Shown one piece after another: positions 25,287-34,292 of a stretch of 64,000 nt of DNA (positions within the stretch are counted from its first letter, which is position 1; each line of letters begins with the position of its first letter). Made by a program: the position numbers and the translations under genes. The notes below the pieces were generated by a model. That model saw only the letters and a list, made by a program, of their open reading frames with translations, searched no databases and was not told the origin of the DNA. This DNA comes from Polyangiaceae bacterium. GTDB taxonomy: Bacteria > Myxococcota_A > Polyangia > Polyangiales > Polyangiaceae. The stretch lies in the NCBI GenBank assembly GCA_041389725.1, contig JAWKRG010000002.1:806001-870000 (forward strand), written 5' to 3'.

Positions 25287-25737
25287 ACACCCGTCTGCGG
25301 TAGCGTGCATCGCGATCGCCACGCTTGCGTGCACGACTCGACAGGCGACCCTCGGGCCGCAGTCCACCGTCGCAGTCCCTGCCAATCCACCCGCGACGCC
25401 GACGCCGCCCGCGGAGAAGCGAACCGTGACCGTCCACGTGGTGGACGAGGAAGGCGCTTTCATCGGTGCGTTGCCGGAAGCGAGCGAGAAACTCGGCGCG
25501 TGCTCCCCCACCCCGCGCGGCTGGGTCCTGTTTCGCAAGCGCGAGAATACGCCGACGCGCTCCGAGGCCGAGACTGCACCGAACGCGGCCGAGTCCGCTG
25601 GCGGACTGGAATTGGCCGAGGCCGAAAGCTTGGACGCATCGACGCTGCGCTGTCTTCGCAACAAGCTCGACGCCGACGCGCTCCGAGACTTGACGGCGGT
25701 GCAGTCGACGGTGCTCATCTACGTGAGGGTGGAATGA
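25279..25737 (+). CDS. Small lipoprotein
   Basis: A 152-residue protein read from GTG. The short signal ends IATLACT, a clear lipobox with Cys 18. A Pro/Ala/Thr linker runs to about 45, followed by a beta-rich start (RTVTVHVVDEEGAF) and a polar, Glu/Ala-rich remainder with two further cysteines. The stop overlaps the next ATG by ATGA, so the two lipoproteins are coupled. No family is recognised. Confidence 0.6.
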   Translation: MRVHPSAVACIAIATLACTTRQATLGPQSTVAVPANPPATPTPPAEKRTVTVHVVDEEGAFIGALPEASEKLGACSPTPRGWVLFRKRENTPTRSEAETAPNAAESAGGLELAEAESLDASTLRCLRNKLDADALRDLTAVQSTVLIYVRVE

Positions 25738-26696
25738 ATGCGTATCATCGGGGCCGCGCCCTGGGCGCGGCTGCAACCATAGCCGCGTGTGCGCTTGTCA
25801 TGTGCCAACCCAAGGCCCCGCCCGCCGCCGAACCGCGAGCGAGCGATCCCCCGAACCGCTCCGTCGCGACGGCGCCCACTGCGATCACGGCCCCCAGCGA
25901 CGCGGCAACCGATTCTTCGACCGCAACGCCAAGCGCATCAGCTTCCGCCGTCCCCGATGCTGGCGTCCCACCGACGAAGCCCATCGAGCTTGGCACTGAT
26001 CCGACGCGCTTCGCCTGCGGCCACTTGGCGTGTCGGGCCGGCAAGGAATCCTGCTGCCTGGGCGAGTCGGCGGATTGCGTGCCGACGGTGGCGCCTACCG
26101 AAGACGACGAGATCACACCCCTGGCGTCGCAGCTTCAGGCTTGCCCGCACGGACAACCGAGCACGCTGACCCGCTGCGACGAGTCCATCGACTGCCCGAG
26201 GCAGCAGTTGTGCTGCAGCGGTCCTTTGGATACCAGCAGCAACGGTGTGGTGTGCCAGTCCCCGGGCCCCGGGGGCCGCTTCAACTGTACGGACGCCGAG
26301 CACTGCGTCAAAGGCGGCAGCTGTCGCAGCCAGGGCGCGGTGTGCGTACCGCGCGAAGGCGTGGGCTACGTCTGCGAGAAGCCCGTGGCGAGCCTGCCAT
26401 GCGCAGGCAAGCGCTGCGGCAAGGGCGAGGTGTGTTGCGGTGATCCGCAAACCTGTGTGGCGCTCGAAGCATGTCAGGGCTTTGCTGTGCGCTGCAGCCA
26501 GCCCAAGGATTGTCTGCCAGGTCAACGATGCGTGGTGAACCATCTGGGTTCCTACTGCACCGGCTACGGTGACGTCGGCACCGCCTCCGTTGCATGCGCC
26601 ACGGACGCCGACTGCGGCTATGCTGACCGGCCCTGTGCTCGCATGCGTTGCCGCGCCGACGCGGATCTGGGTTTCAAGACCTGCGCTTGCCCTTGA
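25734..26696 (+). CDS. Cys-rich lipoprotein
   Basis: A 320-residue protein translationally coupled to the preceding lipoprotein. A hydrophobic signal ends ALVMCQ with Cys at about residue 22. A disordered Pro/Ala/Ser/Thr linker runs to about 80. The rest carries more than 25 cysteines in clusters such as CCLGESADC, CDESIDCPRQQLCC, CGKGEVCCGDPQTC and CATDADCGYADRPC, the loose pattern of secreted dickkopf/EGF-like myxobacterial proteins. Disulfide-rich surface exposure is likely. The function is unknown. Confidence 0.7.
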   Translation: MNAYHRGRALGAAATIAACALVMCQPKAPPAAEPRASDPPNRSVATAPTAITAPSDAATDSSTATPSASASAVPDAGVPPTKPIELGTDPTRFACGHLACRAGKESCCLGESADCVPTVAPTEDDEITPLASQLQACPHGQPSTLTRCDESIDCPRQQLCCSGPLDTSSNGVVCQSPGPGGRFNCTDAEHCVKGGSCRSQGAVCVPREGVGYVCEKPVASLPCAGKRCGKGEVCCGDPQTCVALEACQGFAVRCSQPKDCLPGQRCVVNHLGSYCTGYGDVGTASVACATDADCGYADRPCARMRCRADADLGFKTCACP

Positions 26697-26752
26697 CCGG
26701 GCGTAGCCGAAGCGGTGAGGGAATCGCGCAATGCGGGCTCAGCCGTCAGGAT

Positions 26753-27424
26753 TCAACCATCCACCGGTCGCGCTCGATTCCGCGAACGCCGAAACCACCA
26801 CACCGTGAGCACGGTGGCCGCCACTACGAGCACGACGACGAGCCAGTTCTGTAGGGACATGCCGCTCATGATCGCGAACAGCTTCTCGCCAAAGTACGCG
26901 GTGGCCAGCAGCGGCACGATGTAGCCGACCGCCGATCCCCAGAAGTGCGTCCAGAAGGGGACCTTCGACACCCCGAAGAAGGCGTGAAGCAAGGGCGGCA
27001 TCCAAAAGATGAAGCGCAGCGTCATGACCGTCACGAAGCCGCGCTCCGCCAGCGCTTCGTCGTAGCTGCGAAAGCGCGTTGGGATCTTGGAGGCGATCCA
27101 GTCCCGGGCTACGAAGCGCGCGAAGGAAAAGCCCACCACGCTGGCGGCCATCGTCCCGGCCATCGACAGGGCAAAGGCCGTGGGCCAAGGCCAGATCAAC
27201 GGCGCCGCGATGATGAACACGGTGCCGGGCACACCGAAGGGTTGCAGCACGGTGTAGGCACCGATGAAGATCGCGTAGCCCCAGGGCCCGAGCGCCACCA
27301 GATCCCGCGCCAGTTGCTTCGGATCGTGAAAATGCTGGAACACGCCGAGCTGGTGCGCGGTGAGTAGCCCAGCGGCGACGAACAGCACCAGACCGAGCTG
27401 GTAGCGGGAGCGCGCGCGGGCCAT
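26753..27424 (-). CDS. TVP38/TMEM64 (VTT/DedA-like) membrane protein
   Basis: A 223-residue polytopic inner-membrane protein of the VTT domain family. After one N-terminal helix, the core has the typical re-entrant motif FGVPGTVFIIAAPLIWPW (about 62-79), a GTMAASVVGFSFARFVARDW segment (about 88-107) and LRFIFWMPPLLHAFFGVS (about 135-152), all conserved in TVP38/TMEM64 proteins. The family is implicated in lipid scrambling or membrane homeostasis. It is convergent with the Cys-rich lipoprotein. Confidence 0.85.
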   Translation of the reverse strand: MARARSRYQLGLVLFVAAGLLTAHQLGVFQHFHDPKQLARDLVALGPWGYAIFIGAYTVLQPFGVPGTVFIIAAPLIWPWPTAFALSMAGTMAASVVGFSFARFVARDWIASKIPTRFRSYDEALAERGFVTVMTLRFIFWMPPLLHAFFGVSKVPFWTHFWGSAVGYIVPLLATAYFGEKLFAIMSGMSLQNWLVVVLVVAATVLTVWWFRRSRNRARPVDG

Positions 27425-27534
27425 GACCGTGTGTCTAGCGCGTCAGAGCGCACACCACCACACATCGACGTCGGGGACCGATGAACCGAGCGCCGCCCCC
27501 AGAAGCGTGTAGACTCGGAGAACCAGGAGGTTTC

Positions 27535-29994
27535 ATGTCTCGACTTCGCTTCGCTTTGGTCAGCGTGCTGGCCGTTCCGACGCTGATTGTCGCCGCCTGC
27601 AGCGGCAGTGACGAGAACAAGGTGGTCGGCGGGGGCGGCGTCGGGGCGAACGGCGGCTCAGGCGGTGGCAGTGCCGGCAGCGGCGGCGGCATCGTGCTGG
27701 ATTCGGGCACGGGCGGCGTGACGCAGTGCGGGCCCACGCAGCCCTGTGAGACCGGCGTGTGCGAGAAGGGTATTTGCTGCGCAGCCCCTGGACTGGCCTG
27801 CAACGGACAATGCTGCCCCAGCGGCGACGTGTGCTTGTTCGAGCAGTGCAAGACTCCGGGCAAAGTTTGTCAGAGTTCTGCCGACTGCGGCGACGGCAAG
27901 TACTGCGAGACGAGCTTGGGCGAAGGCCAAGACGGCGGCGCGAGCGACGCAGGGTCGGGCGACGGCGGCAAGGTGTGCACCAGTGGCGTGTCGGCAGGCG
28001 GACGCTGCATCGATCTGCCGCCCATCTGCGGTGAAGGGGACGCCGGCGACGCGGGTGGCTGCTTCGAGAAGTGCGAATACCATCCCACTGCGGGTCAGCT
28101 GCAAACCACGAAGAAGTGGCAATGGGGCCAAGAGCTGCCCCCGCCGGAGTTCCCCGCCTTCATCGACACCTGGGCCACGCCCACGGTGGGACGCGTGTAC
28201 GACTCGAACTGCGACGGCGCGGTGAACGAAGGCGACGCGCCCACGGTCGTGTTCGTGTCGGGCAACGCGAAGGGCACGTGCTGCTCTTGCACGGGTGCAG
28301 AAACGGCCTGTCGCGACGGCGTGCTGCGCGCGGTGGATGGGCGCACCGGCACCACCCTGTGGTCGCTGCGCAAGGCGGAAGCCTCGAGCGCGGGTTTCGC
28401 GGGGCTTTCCACGGCCATTGGCGACGTGAACGGCGACGGCACGATGGAGATCGTGGCGATGACCGGTGAAGGTAAGATCGCCCTGGTCAGCGGCGACGGT
28501 CAGGTGCTTGGTGTGTCCGACAAACCCACGACGCACCAGGCCGTCGGCACTTTCGGTTGGGGCGGCGGGATCTCCCTCGGTGACATGGACAACGACGGCA
28601 ATCCCGAAGTCGCCTACGGCTCGACGGTGTGGACCATCAATGGCACGACCGTCACGCATCTCTTCAATGGCGGCAAGGGCAGCGGCGGCAGTGGCGGTCA
28701 GTCCCTCTCCTTCTTCGTGGATCTGGACGGCGACGGCGCACTGGAACTCTGCGCCAGCAGCACCGCCTACAACAGCAAGACGGGGGGAACATTGTGGGAT
28801 CGCTCCGTCGCGGGAACCCTGGGCCCGGTAGTGCCGAACGGACTGAGCGCGGCCGCGGACCTCGATGGCGACAAGAAGCCGGAAGTGGTGGTGGTCGCGG
28901 GTGGACAAGTGTGGATTCTCGAGGGCGCGACCGGCACGACCGAGATCGGCCCCTTCACGTTGCTGGGCAACGGCAACGGTGGTCCGCCGACCATCGCTGA
29001 CTTCGACGGCGACGGCCAGGTGGAGATCGGCGTCGCGCAGCAGAACAAGTACTCCATGCTGAAGCCGAACTACACCACCAAGCAGTTGGCTAGCGTGTGG
29101 GAGGCTCCCAATCACGACCTGTCTTCCTCCGTGACGGGCTCCAGCGTGTTCGACTTCGAGGGCGATGGTCGCGCCGAGGTCGTCTACAACGACGAGTGCT
29201 TCCTCTGGGTGTACGACGGCCAGACTGGCGCCGTGCTACTCGCGGAACTCACGACTTCCTTCACTGCCACCGAAGCATCCATCGTGGCCGACGTGGACGG
29301 CGATGGGCATTCGGAAATCGTGATGGTTTCCAACGGTGCAAGCCCGACCAACTGGAAGTGCAACATCGCTCCCTGGAATCAGCCCGACCCCACCAACAAC
29401 CGCCCAGCATGGAAGCCGCCGACGGGTCAGACCGTCTATCGCGGCCTGACGGTGTGGGGCGACAAGCAAAACTCCTGGGTGGGCACGCGCACGCTGTGGA
29501 ACCAGCACGCCTACTCCGTGTCCAACGTGTGCGACAACCGCGACAGCGCCTGCATCGCGCCGAACACCTACGGCCTGATCCCCAAGCAACAGCAGGCGAA
29601 CTGGAACATCTCCTGGCTCAACAACTTCCGCCAAAACGTGCAGGACAAGGGACTGTTCGACGCACCTGACGCGGTGGTGACGGTCAACGTGGAGTGCAGC
29701 GATCCCGTCGTCGTGCACGTAACCGTGCGCAACATCGGTCTCTCCGGTTTGCCCGCGGGCGTGCCGGTGGACGTGTACAACGGCAACACCAAGATCGGCA
29801 CCGTGACCACGACCCAACCGCTCGGCCCCGGCCAAAGCGAAACCATCGCCTTCACTGTCCCCTCCGGAGCCGGTGGCCAGGCCGACACCTACAGCGCCAC
29901 GATCGCCCAAGACCCGAACAACAAGACCTTCAACGAGTGCCGCGAAGACAACAACGACGCCATCGGCGCCAAGGCGGACTGCGGACCGAAGTAG
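27535..29994 (+). CDS. FG-GAP/VCBS repeat lipoprotein with CARDB-like C-terminus
   Basis: An 819-residue surface lipoprotein; CAGGAGG before the ATG at 27535 decides the start. The signal ends VAACS (Cys 22). A Gly/Ser linker (32-60) is followed by a Cys-rich region (about 65-190). Next come FG-GAP/VCBS-type calcium-binding blades, seen as repeated DxDGDG motifs such as GDVNGDGTMEIV, GDMDNDGNPEV, VDLDGDGALEL, ADLDGDKKPEV, ADFDGDGQVEI and ADVDGDGHSEIV. The last 110 residues resemble a CARDB domain (VVVHVTVRNIGLSGLPAGV). A beta-propeller exposed on the cell surface, perhaps adhesive, is likely. Confidence 0.88.
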   Translation: MSRLRFALVSVLAVPTLIVAACSGSDENKVVGGGGVGANGGSGGGSAGSGGGIVLDSGTGGVTQCGPTQPCETGVCEKGICCAAPGLACNGQCCPSGDVCLFEQCKTPGKVCQSSADCGDGKYCETSLGEGQDGGASDAGSGDGGKVCTSGVSAGGRCIDLPPICGEGDAGDAGGCFEKCEYHPTAGQLQTTKKWQWGQELPPPEFPAFIDTWATPTVGRVYDSNCDGAVNEGDAPTVVFVSGNAKGTCCSCTGAETACRDGVLRAVDGRTGTTLWSLRKAEASSAGFAGLSTAIGDVNGDGTMEIVAMTGEGKIALVSGDGQVLGVSDKPTTHQAVGTFGWGGGISLGDMDNDGNPEVAYGSTVWTINGTTVTHLFNGGKGSGGSGGQSLSFFVDLDGDGALELCASSTAYNSKTGGTLWDRSVAGTLGPVVPNGLSAAADLDGDKKPEVVVVAGGQVWILEGATGTTEIGPFTLLGNGNGGPPTIADFDGDGQVEIGVAQQNKYSMLKPNYTTKQLASVWEAPNHDLSSSVTGSSVFDFEGDGRAEVVYNDECFLWVYDGQTGAVLLAELTTSFTATEASIVADVDGDGHSEIVMVSNGASPTNWKCNIAPWNQPDPTNNRPAWKPPTGQTVYRGLTVWGDKQNSWVGTRTLWNQHAYSVSNVCDNRDSACIAPNTYGLIPKQQQANWNISWLNNFRQNVQDKGLFDAPDAVVTVNVECSDPVVVHVTVRNIGLSGLPAGVPVDVYNGNTKIGTVTTTQPLGPGQSETIAFTVPSGAGGQADTYSATIAQDPNNKTFNECREDNNDAIGAKADCGPK

Positions 29995-30106
29995 AGCGCG
30001 GCGATCGGTAGAGCGCCCTCCACGGGTTCTGGACGGATTCCTGGTTTGGGCTTCCACGCCCTTGCACCCATCGGCCCTTCGCCCTGAGCGATCGGGGCGT
30101 GCCACG

Positions 30107-31162
30107 TCACTTGGGCGTCGTGGGTGGCAGGAGCTCGGGCAGGCGTGGGGCGATGCGTTGGGCGGCGGCGGTGAGTAGCTTCTCGTACTCTTTATTGACC
30201 GGTCGCAGCGCGACTTCGAGTTGGGCTTCGCAGCGCTGTTCTTGGCGGGATTGCTGCTCTGCCAGGAGTTCGATGCGGGCTTCCTTCGTGTGCCAGGGAA
30301 TGGCCTGACGCTGGGTCGCTGCCTCCTGAGCGTTGAAGGCTTCCCAGGAGCGCCCTTTGCAGTCTTCGAAGCGCGTCTTCGCCTTGTCGACGCGTCTGCC
30401 CAGCGTATCGGGGATCACTTTGTTGAACGCCAGGAACTCCAACTCTCGCAACGGAAGGCGCGGGTGCTTGGCGCTGATGACCTTGTCGGACGGCCGTGGT
30501 TCACGAAGATTGCGGGTGATTGTGGGCGCCTCCGCCCTGTTCTTCACCTGCAGCACGAAGTAGGGCACGAGGTAGTTTCTGCCGTCGGCGCTGACCACGA
30601 AGAACTGGTTCGCCTCGGGGCTCTCGATGACTCGACTCCCTCGCGTCTCGGGCAGGAGCTCCCAGACAAGAACGGGCATGCCAATCGGCGGCAAGTCCGC
30701 ATCGGGCACGCCTCGCACACCGACGGTCGAGTTCACCACCATCACCATGTCCGGAGTTGCCTTCTGCCAAGCATCCGCGACCCTGTCCGGCGCGTAGCTC
30801 TCGATTCTGGTGAATCCGAAGCGCGCAGTCACGGTACGACTTCGAATACGGTCACGCTCCTGCAGCAGCCGTTTCGCGGTGGTGATGCGCGCGTGAAGAG
30901 ACCGGATCAGTTCAGCGTCCTGCGTCGACACCTGATACTTGCGGGTGATCGCCAAGGCCTTCTCAGCCTCCGCATGAAGCCCCGGAATATCGGCGTCGCT
31001 GTGGAGGTCCATGAAGTACTGCGCACGCCGCACAAAAGGCGACAGGTGGTATGCCGCGGTTCCGTCCGTCTTCGCTGGCCGCCCGAACGCAGGTGCAGAG
31101 CTCACCCACGCGCAGAGGATTACGAGCCAAGCTCGCCACGTGCGCACAGCCTTCGCCCTCAT
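30107..31162 (-). CDS. Secreted protein of unknown function
   Basis: A 351-residue protein. I chose the ATG at 31162 because it gives a normal signal peptide (MRAKAVRTWRAWLVILCAWV..., cleavage near APAFG). Upstream codons are Arg-rich and unlikely to be translated. The mature protein has a helical N-terminal half, a beta-rich middle (VTARFGFTRIESY through QFFVVSADGRNYLV) and a Glu/Gln-rich helical C-terminal end. No known domain or catalytic motif is recognised. It is convergent with the FG-GAP lipoprotein. Confidence 0.6.
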   Translation of the reverse strand: MRAKAVRTWRAWLVILCAWVSSAPAFGRPAKTDGTAAYHLSPFVRRAQYFMDLHSDADIPGLHAEAEKALAITRKYQVSTQDAELIRSLHARITTAKRLLQERDRIRSRTVTARFGFTRIESYAPDRVADAWQKATPDMVMVVNSTVGVRGVPDADLPPIGMPVLVWELLPETRGSRVIESPEANQFFVVSADGRNYLVPYFVLQVKNRAEAPTITRNLREPRPSDKVISAKHPRLPLRELEFLAFNKVIPDTLGRRVDKAKTRFEDCKGRSWEAFNAQEAATQRQAIPWHTKEARIELLAEQQSRQEQRCEAQLEVALRPVNKEYEKLLTAAAQRIAPRLPELLPPTTPK

Positions 31163-31203
31163 GCTGCGCCAAGGTAGCAAGGCCGATCGCGCCTGCATCT
31201 TAT

Positions 31204-31419
31204 TTGGTTCAGTGGACGCACGGCGTCGCCTGCTGCGGCGACGACCCAAGTCCCGCGTGCTACGAATACGCGATGCTCATTCCTGACGAGGGCGAAGCTC
31301 GCGGCGCGGACCCTGACCCGACAACCCCGCGACACGGTTGTCCCGGTGCGGGCGACGTGAAGTTGCGAATTCAGCCAGAGTGCGAGTGGTACGAGAGCTG
31401 CAGGCTCACGATCTCATGA
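31204..31419 (+). CDS. Small Cys-containing ORF coupled to the next lipoprotein
   Basis: A tentative gene of about 71 residues from a TTG at 31204, or 48 residues from an ATG at 31273. It contains ACCGDDPSPACYEY and CEWYESC, spacing that looks secreted, but no signal peptide is present. Its TGA overlaps the ATG of the following small lipoprotein in an ATGA. It may be the remaining 3' end of a truncated gene. Confidence 0.3.
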   Translation: MVQWTHGVACCGDDPSPACYEYAMLIPDEGEARGADPDPTTPRHGCPGAGDVKLRIQPECEWYESCRLTIS

Positions 31420-31610
31420 GCTTCATGCGCTCTAGTCTGCTCGCGACGATGGTCCTTGGCGGCTCCTTCATCGCGGGGTGCTGCGGTGGCCCGAGTGGCG
31501 GCGAAAGCTGCACGGCCTGCGTCGAGCAGAGCGCCGAGACCGGGACGTCCAACCGCGACCAGGCATCAGACGCAGGGTCCGACGCTAGCGACGCCGGCTC
31601 CACCGACTGA
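31416..31610 (+). CDS. Very small lipoprotein
   Basis: A 64-residue protein. The signal peptide (MSFMRSSLLATMVLGGSF) ends in the lipobox IAGC, and the short mature part has CCGGPSGGESCTAC followed by a polar Asp/Ser/Ala tail. Small lipoproteins of this design are frequent in myxobacteria. The function is unknown. Confidence 0.5.
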   Translation: MSFMRSSLLATMVLGGSFIAGCCGGPSGGESCTACVEQSAETGTSNRDQASDAGSDASDAGSTD

Positions 31611-31710
31611 ACGCTTGGGTGAAGTGCCGACACCTGGCGCCAAGACTCGCAGACTGCGCCGCTCGGTCGTCGCGCGCTACAGTCCGCGTCACGCTTGTCC
31701 GTACTAGGGC

Positions 31711-32967
31711 ATGAGGCTTTGGATCTGCCTGATCTTGCTGGGCTTGTCCGCGTGCGCGGGCCCGCCTGAGACCACGATCGAGCGCGAAATCGCGGGTCAG
31801 CGGGCAGAGACTCACCGCACGCTGGATGGGGACTCAGCGGGCCCCGAGGGTGCGTCACCGGGCACCAGCTCACCGCGGGTCGCGGACTCCATTGCAGATC
31901 TCGTTGCTGCGCAGCGAGCCCTCGCCCCGTATGGATCGAAGGTCGGCGACGCACCTGACGTGTTTCAGATCCCGGCGGCGGCGCGCCCGCTGTTCGCCGA
32001 TTTGGAGCACGCTTGGGAACGGTACTTGGGTGAACAGTTGCAGGTGATCGATCTGGGCGCGGCGGAGCGCACCATCGCCAACGCGCTGTTGAACCCGCTG
32101 AAGCGGCGGGGAGTGATGCAGGGCTACGAAGCCCAAGCCTTTGGCGCGCTGCTCGCCGTCTGGGTGCAGAAGCACGCGGGCGACGTACTTGGCGTCGTGG
32201 TCAGCTCGACGCTCGACTGCAGTCCCGACGATACGCTGTTCCTGTTCTCTACCGCGGGCGGACAGGTACAGCGCTTGGCTACCGTGGGAGCCAAGAAGCG
32301 CGTCTCCCTCGCCGACGGTCAGCTTGGTTTGGAGTACGCGCTGGTGCCGACGTCAGGAGGAACACCAGAGATCGTGGTGGCAAGTGCCACCCCCTGGTGC
32401 GCCTCGGCTTGGCGCACGTTGCGCTACGAGGTGCTCTCGCTGCCGTCGCCAGCGGTCCGGCCGCGCGCTACGTTCCAGCACGAAAGCAGTGTGTGGATCG
32501 GCAATGGCACTTGGGAACTCCAGGCCGGTGACGATTGGTTCCAGATCCGCCACGACACCTGGGACACGGTCGGCTCCTCGGTGGTTGCCGGTCGCGTCGC
32601 CCGCTACACGCGTAGCGGTGGGAGGTGGTCCCCCACGACGCCACGACTCAGCTCGGCAGCGGACGTGATCCACGCCTGGGCAGCGCTGCCGCCCCCCCTC
32701 GCCCGGGAGTTGGTGCTGCCCGAGGCCCGCGCTGCTGCCGCAGATCTGCACGCCGCTTTTCGTCGCAACGCCGGCAAGGAGCGTGGGTACGTGCAGCTCA
32801 CGGCGAGCGCCAAAAACGAGAACCGCCTGACTTTCGAGTGTGAAGACTGCAGGGTGTTGCCCAAACACCTCGATCTCACACTGACACGCGTGGCGGATAG
32901 CTGGCGAATCTCCAACTTGAAGAAGGCGGAGCGAGAGCAAGACGAACAGGACGAGCAGAACGACTAG
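31711..32967 (+). CDS. Large lipoprotein of unknown family
   Basis: A 418-residue protein. The signal MRLWICLILLGLSAC gives lipobox LSAC with Cys 15. The mature sequence starts with a polar stretch, then a helical region (about 55-150) and a mostly beta-rich region (about 155-310). It ends in a charged Glu/Asp/Gln/Lys tail (EREQDEQDEQND). Two cysteines in ECEDCRVL near residue 378 form a CxxC. I recognise no domain. The stop is seven bases from the stop of the convergent AraC gene. Confidence 0.6.
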   Translation: MRLWICLILLGLSACAGPPETTIEREIAGQRAETHRTLDGDSAGPEGASPGTSSPRVADSIADLVAAQRALAPYGSKVGDAPDVFQIPAAARPLFADLEHAWERYLGEQLQVIDLGAAERTIANALLNPLKRRGVMQGYEAQAFGALLAVWVQKHAGDVLGVVVSSTLDCSPDDTLFLFSTAGGQVQRLATVGAKKRVSLADGQLGLEYALVPTSGGTPEIVVASATPWCASAWRTLRYEVLSLPSPAVRPRATFQHESSVWIGNGTWELQAGDDWFQIRHDTWDTVGSSVVAGRVARYTRSGGRWSPTTPRLSSAADVIHAWAALPPPLARELVLPEARAAAADLHAAFRRNAGKERGYVQLTASAKNENRLTFECEDCRVLPKHLDLTLTRVADSWRISNLKKAEREQDEQDEQND

Positions 32968-32974
32968 CCGCAGC

Positions 32975-33817
32975 CTAGGCGCGCAGGCTCCTGACGAACG
33001 AGCTGGGGCTCGTACCGACGGCCGTCTTGAAATCCCGCGCCATGTGCGCCTGGTCCGCGTAGCCGAGTTCCGCTGCCAAATCGGCGAGGTTGGCCGCTTC
33101 ACCGCGTTCGAGTCGCTTGGCCACCTCTTGCAGGCGATTGCGACGGATCACCCACTTCGGAGAGGCACCGACGTGCTCGCGAAACAAGCTCTGAAGGGCA
33201 CGAGGCCCCATTCCTGCTGCGCTGGCTAGTTGGTCGACGCTGGTCATCGCGGGGTCTTGCACGATGCGTTCGACCAGAGCGATGGCGAGGTGAACTTGAC
33301 GCAGTTCTTCACTGCGACGCTGAGCAAGGAGCCAAGTCTGGAGGTGTTCGAGAGCCGGGCCATCTTCGACGGGTCCCAGAATGGCGGCCTCCAGTTCTCC
33401 GGCGACTTCCGCAAACACCGAATTCAGGGGAGCGATCTGGCAAGAGAGCTGAATCGCGGGCGTGCATGCGAAGGCGCGAAAGCCGCCAGGTCGGAGTTTG
33501 ACCCCTCGAACGAAGCCGTCGCCCTCCAAAGTGCGGCGCCATACTCGAGTCCACACGCCCACCACGCGGCTACCCCGCTGAGCGCCACCCTCGAACACGA
33601 AGTGTACGCTCGGATCCCCGAGTAGCTCCGTCGTATGCGACGGCTGTCCGCTCAGCTTCCATCGTCCAACCCAGAGCGTTTCGACGACGTCAGCGAGCTC
33701 GGGGCGGGGAGGATGGGTGGACGAAGTGACTCCCGCTGGTGAGGGCCGTGACACCAACCCTCGCGTGCGTGGTGCAACGTCGGATCGCGTTTCTTCAAGC
33801 CCGTCGTTCTCGCTCAT
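32975..33817 (-). CDS. AraC-family transcriptional regulator
   Basis: A 280-residue regulator read from the ATG at 33817. The N-terminal half resembles the DUF6597-type sensor of AraC proteins (LADVVETLWVGRWKL... through VKLRPGGFRAFA). The C-terminal 100 residues form two helix-turn-helix units: MTSVDQLASAAGMGPRALQSLFREHVG and ANLADLAAELGYADQAHMARDFK, followed by GTSPSSFVRS. It is divergent from the cupin gene, with 30 bases between the start codons, and probably regulates it. Confidence 0.88.
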   Translation of the reverse strand: MSENDGLEETRSDVAPRTRGLVSRPSPAGVTSSTHPPRPELADVVETLWVGRWKLSGQPSHTTELLGDPSVHFVFEGGAQRGSRVVGVWTRVWRRTLEGDGFVRGVKLRPGGFRAFACTPAIQLSCQIAPLNSVFAEVAGELEAAILGPVEDGPALEHLQTWLLAQRRSEELRQVHLAIALVERIVQDPAMTSVDQLASAAGMGPRALQSLFREHVGASPKWVIRRNRLQEVAKRLERGEAANLADLAAELGYADQAHMARDFKTAVGTSPSSFVRSLRA

Positions 33818-33847
33818 CCTAGGGTGTCCAGCGAACGGAGGCGTAGC

Positions 33848-34228
33848 ATGAAGGAAATCACTTTGAAAAAGTTGGCAGATATCGAGGCCTATGCGGGTCC
33901 CAACGCCATCGACGGGATACGATTCCGCCCGGCTCGTCCGGCCCTCGGGATCTCGTCCTGGGGCATGAACGTCCTGGAACTCGATCCGAACTGCACGAGC
34001 TACCCCGAGCACCACCATGGCTCGGACAATCACGAAGAGGTGTATGTCGTGTTGAGAGGGTCGGTATTCCTGCAGGCCAAGGGAGAGGAGTGGCGACTGG
34101 ATGCAGGCGACATGGTGCGCGTGGCGCCGCCCGTCTCGAGGAAGTTCGTTACCCGCGAAGCGGGCGCGACGCTTCTCGCCCTTGGTGGAACTCCCGGAAA
34201 GCCCTACGAACCCTCGATGGGAGGCTGA
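33848..34228 (+). CDS. Cupin-domain protein
   Basis: A 126-residue single-domain cupin preceded by GGAGG. Metal-ligand residues are visible in the first cupin motif (PEHHHGSDNHEEVYVVLRG, about 53-71) and the second region (GDMVRVAPPVSRKF, about 88). The expected second-motif His is replaced. It is a small cytoplasmic beta-barrel of unknown substrate. The gene sits back to back with the AraC regulator, suggesting that its product modifies or senses the compound controlling that regulator. Confidence 0.8.
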   Translation: MKEITLKKLADIEAYAGPNAIDGIRFRPARPALGISSWGMNVLELDPNCTSYPEHHHGSDNHEEVYVVLRGSVFLQAKGEEWRLDAGDMVRVAPPVSRKFVTREAGATLLALGGTPGKPYEPSMGG

Positions 34229-34292
34229 ACGGCCAGGAGAGCGGTCGAACCCGGCGTGTCACACTTTGCCCCATGAGCCCGATACGAACACC

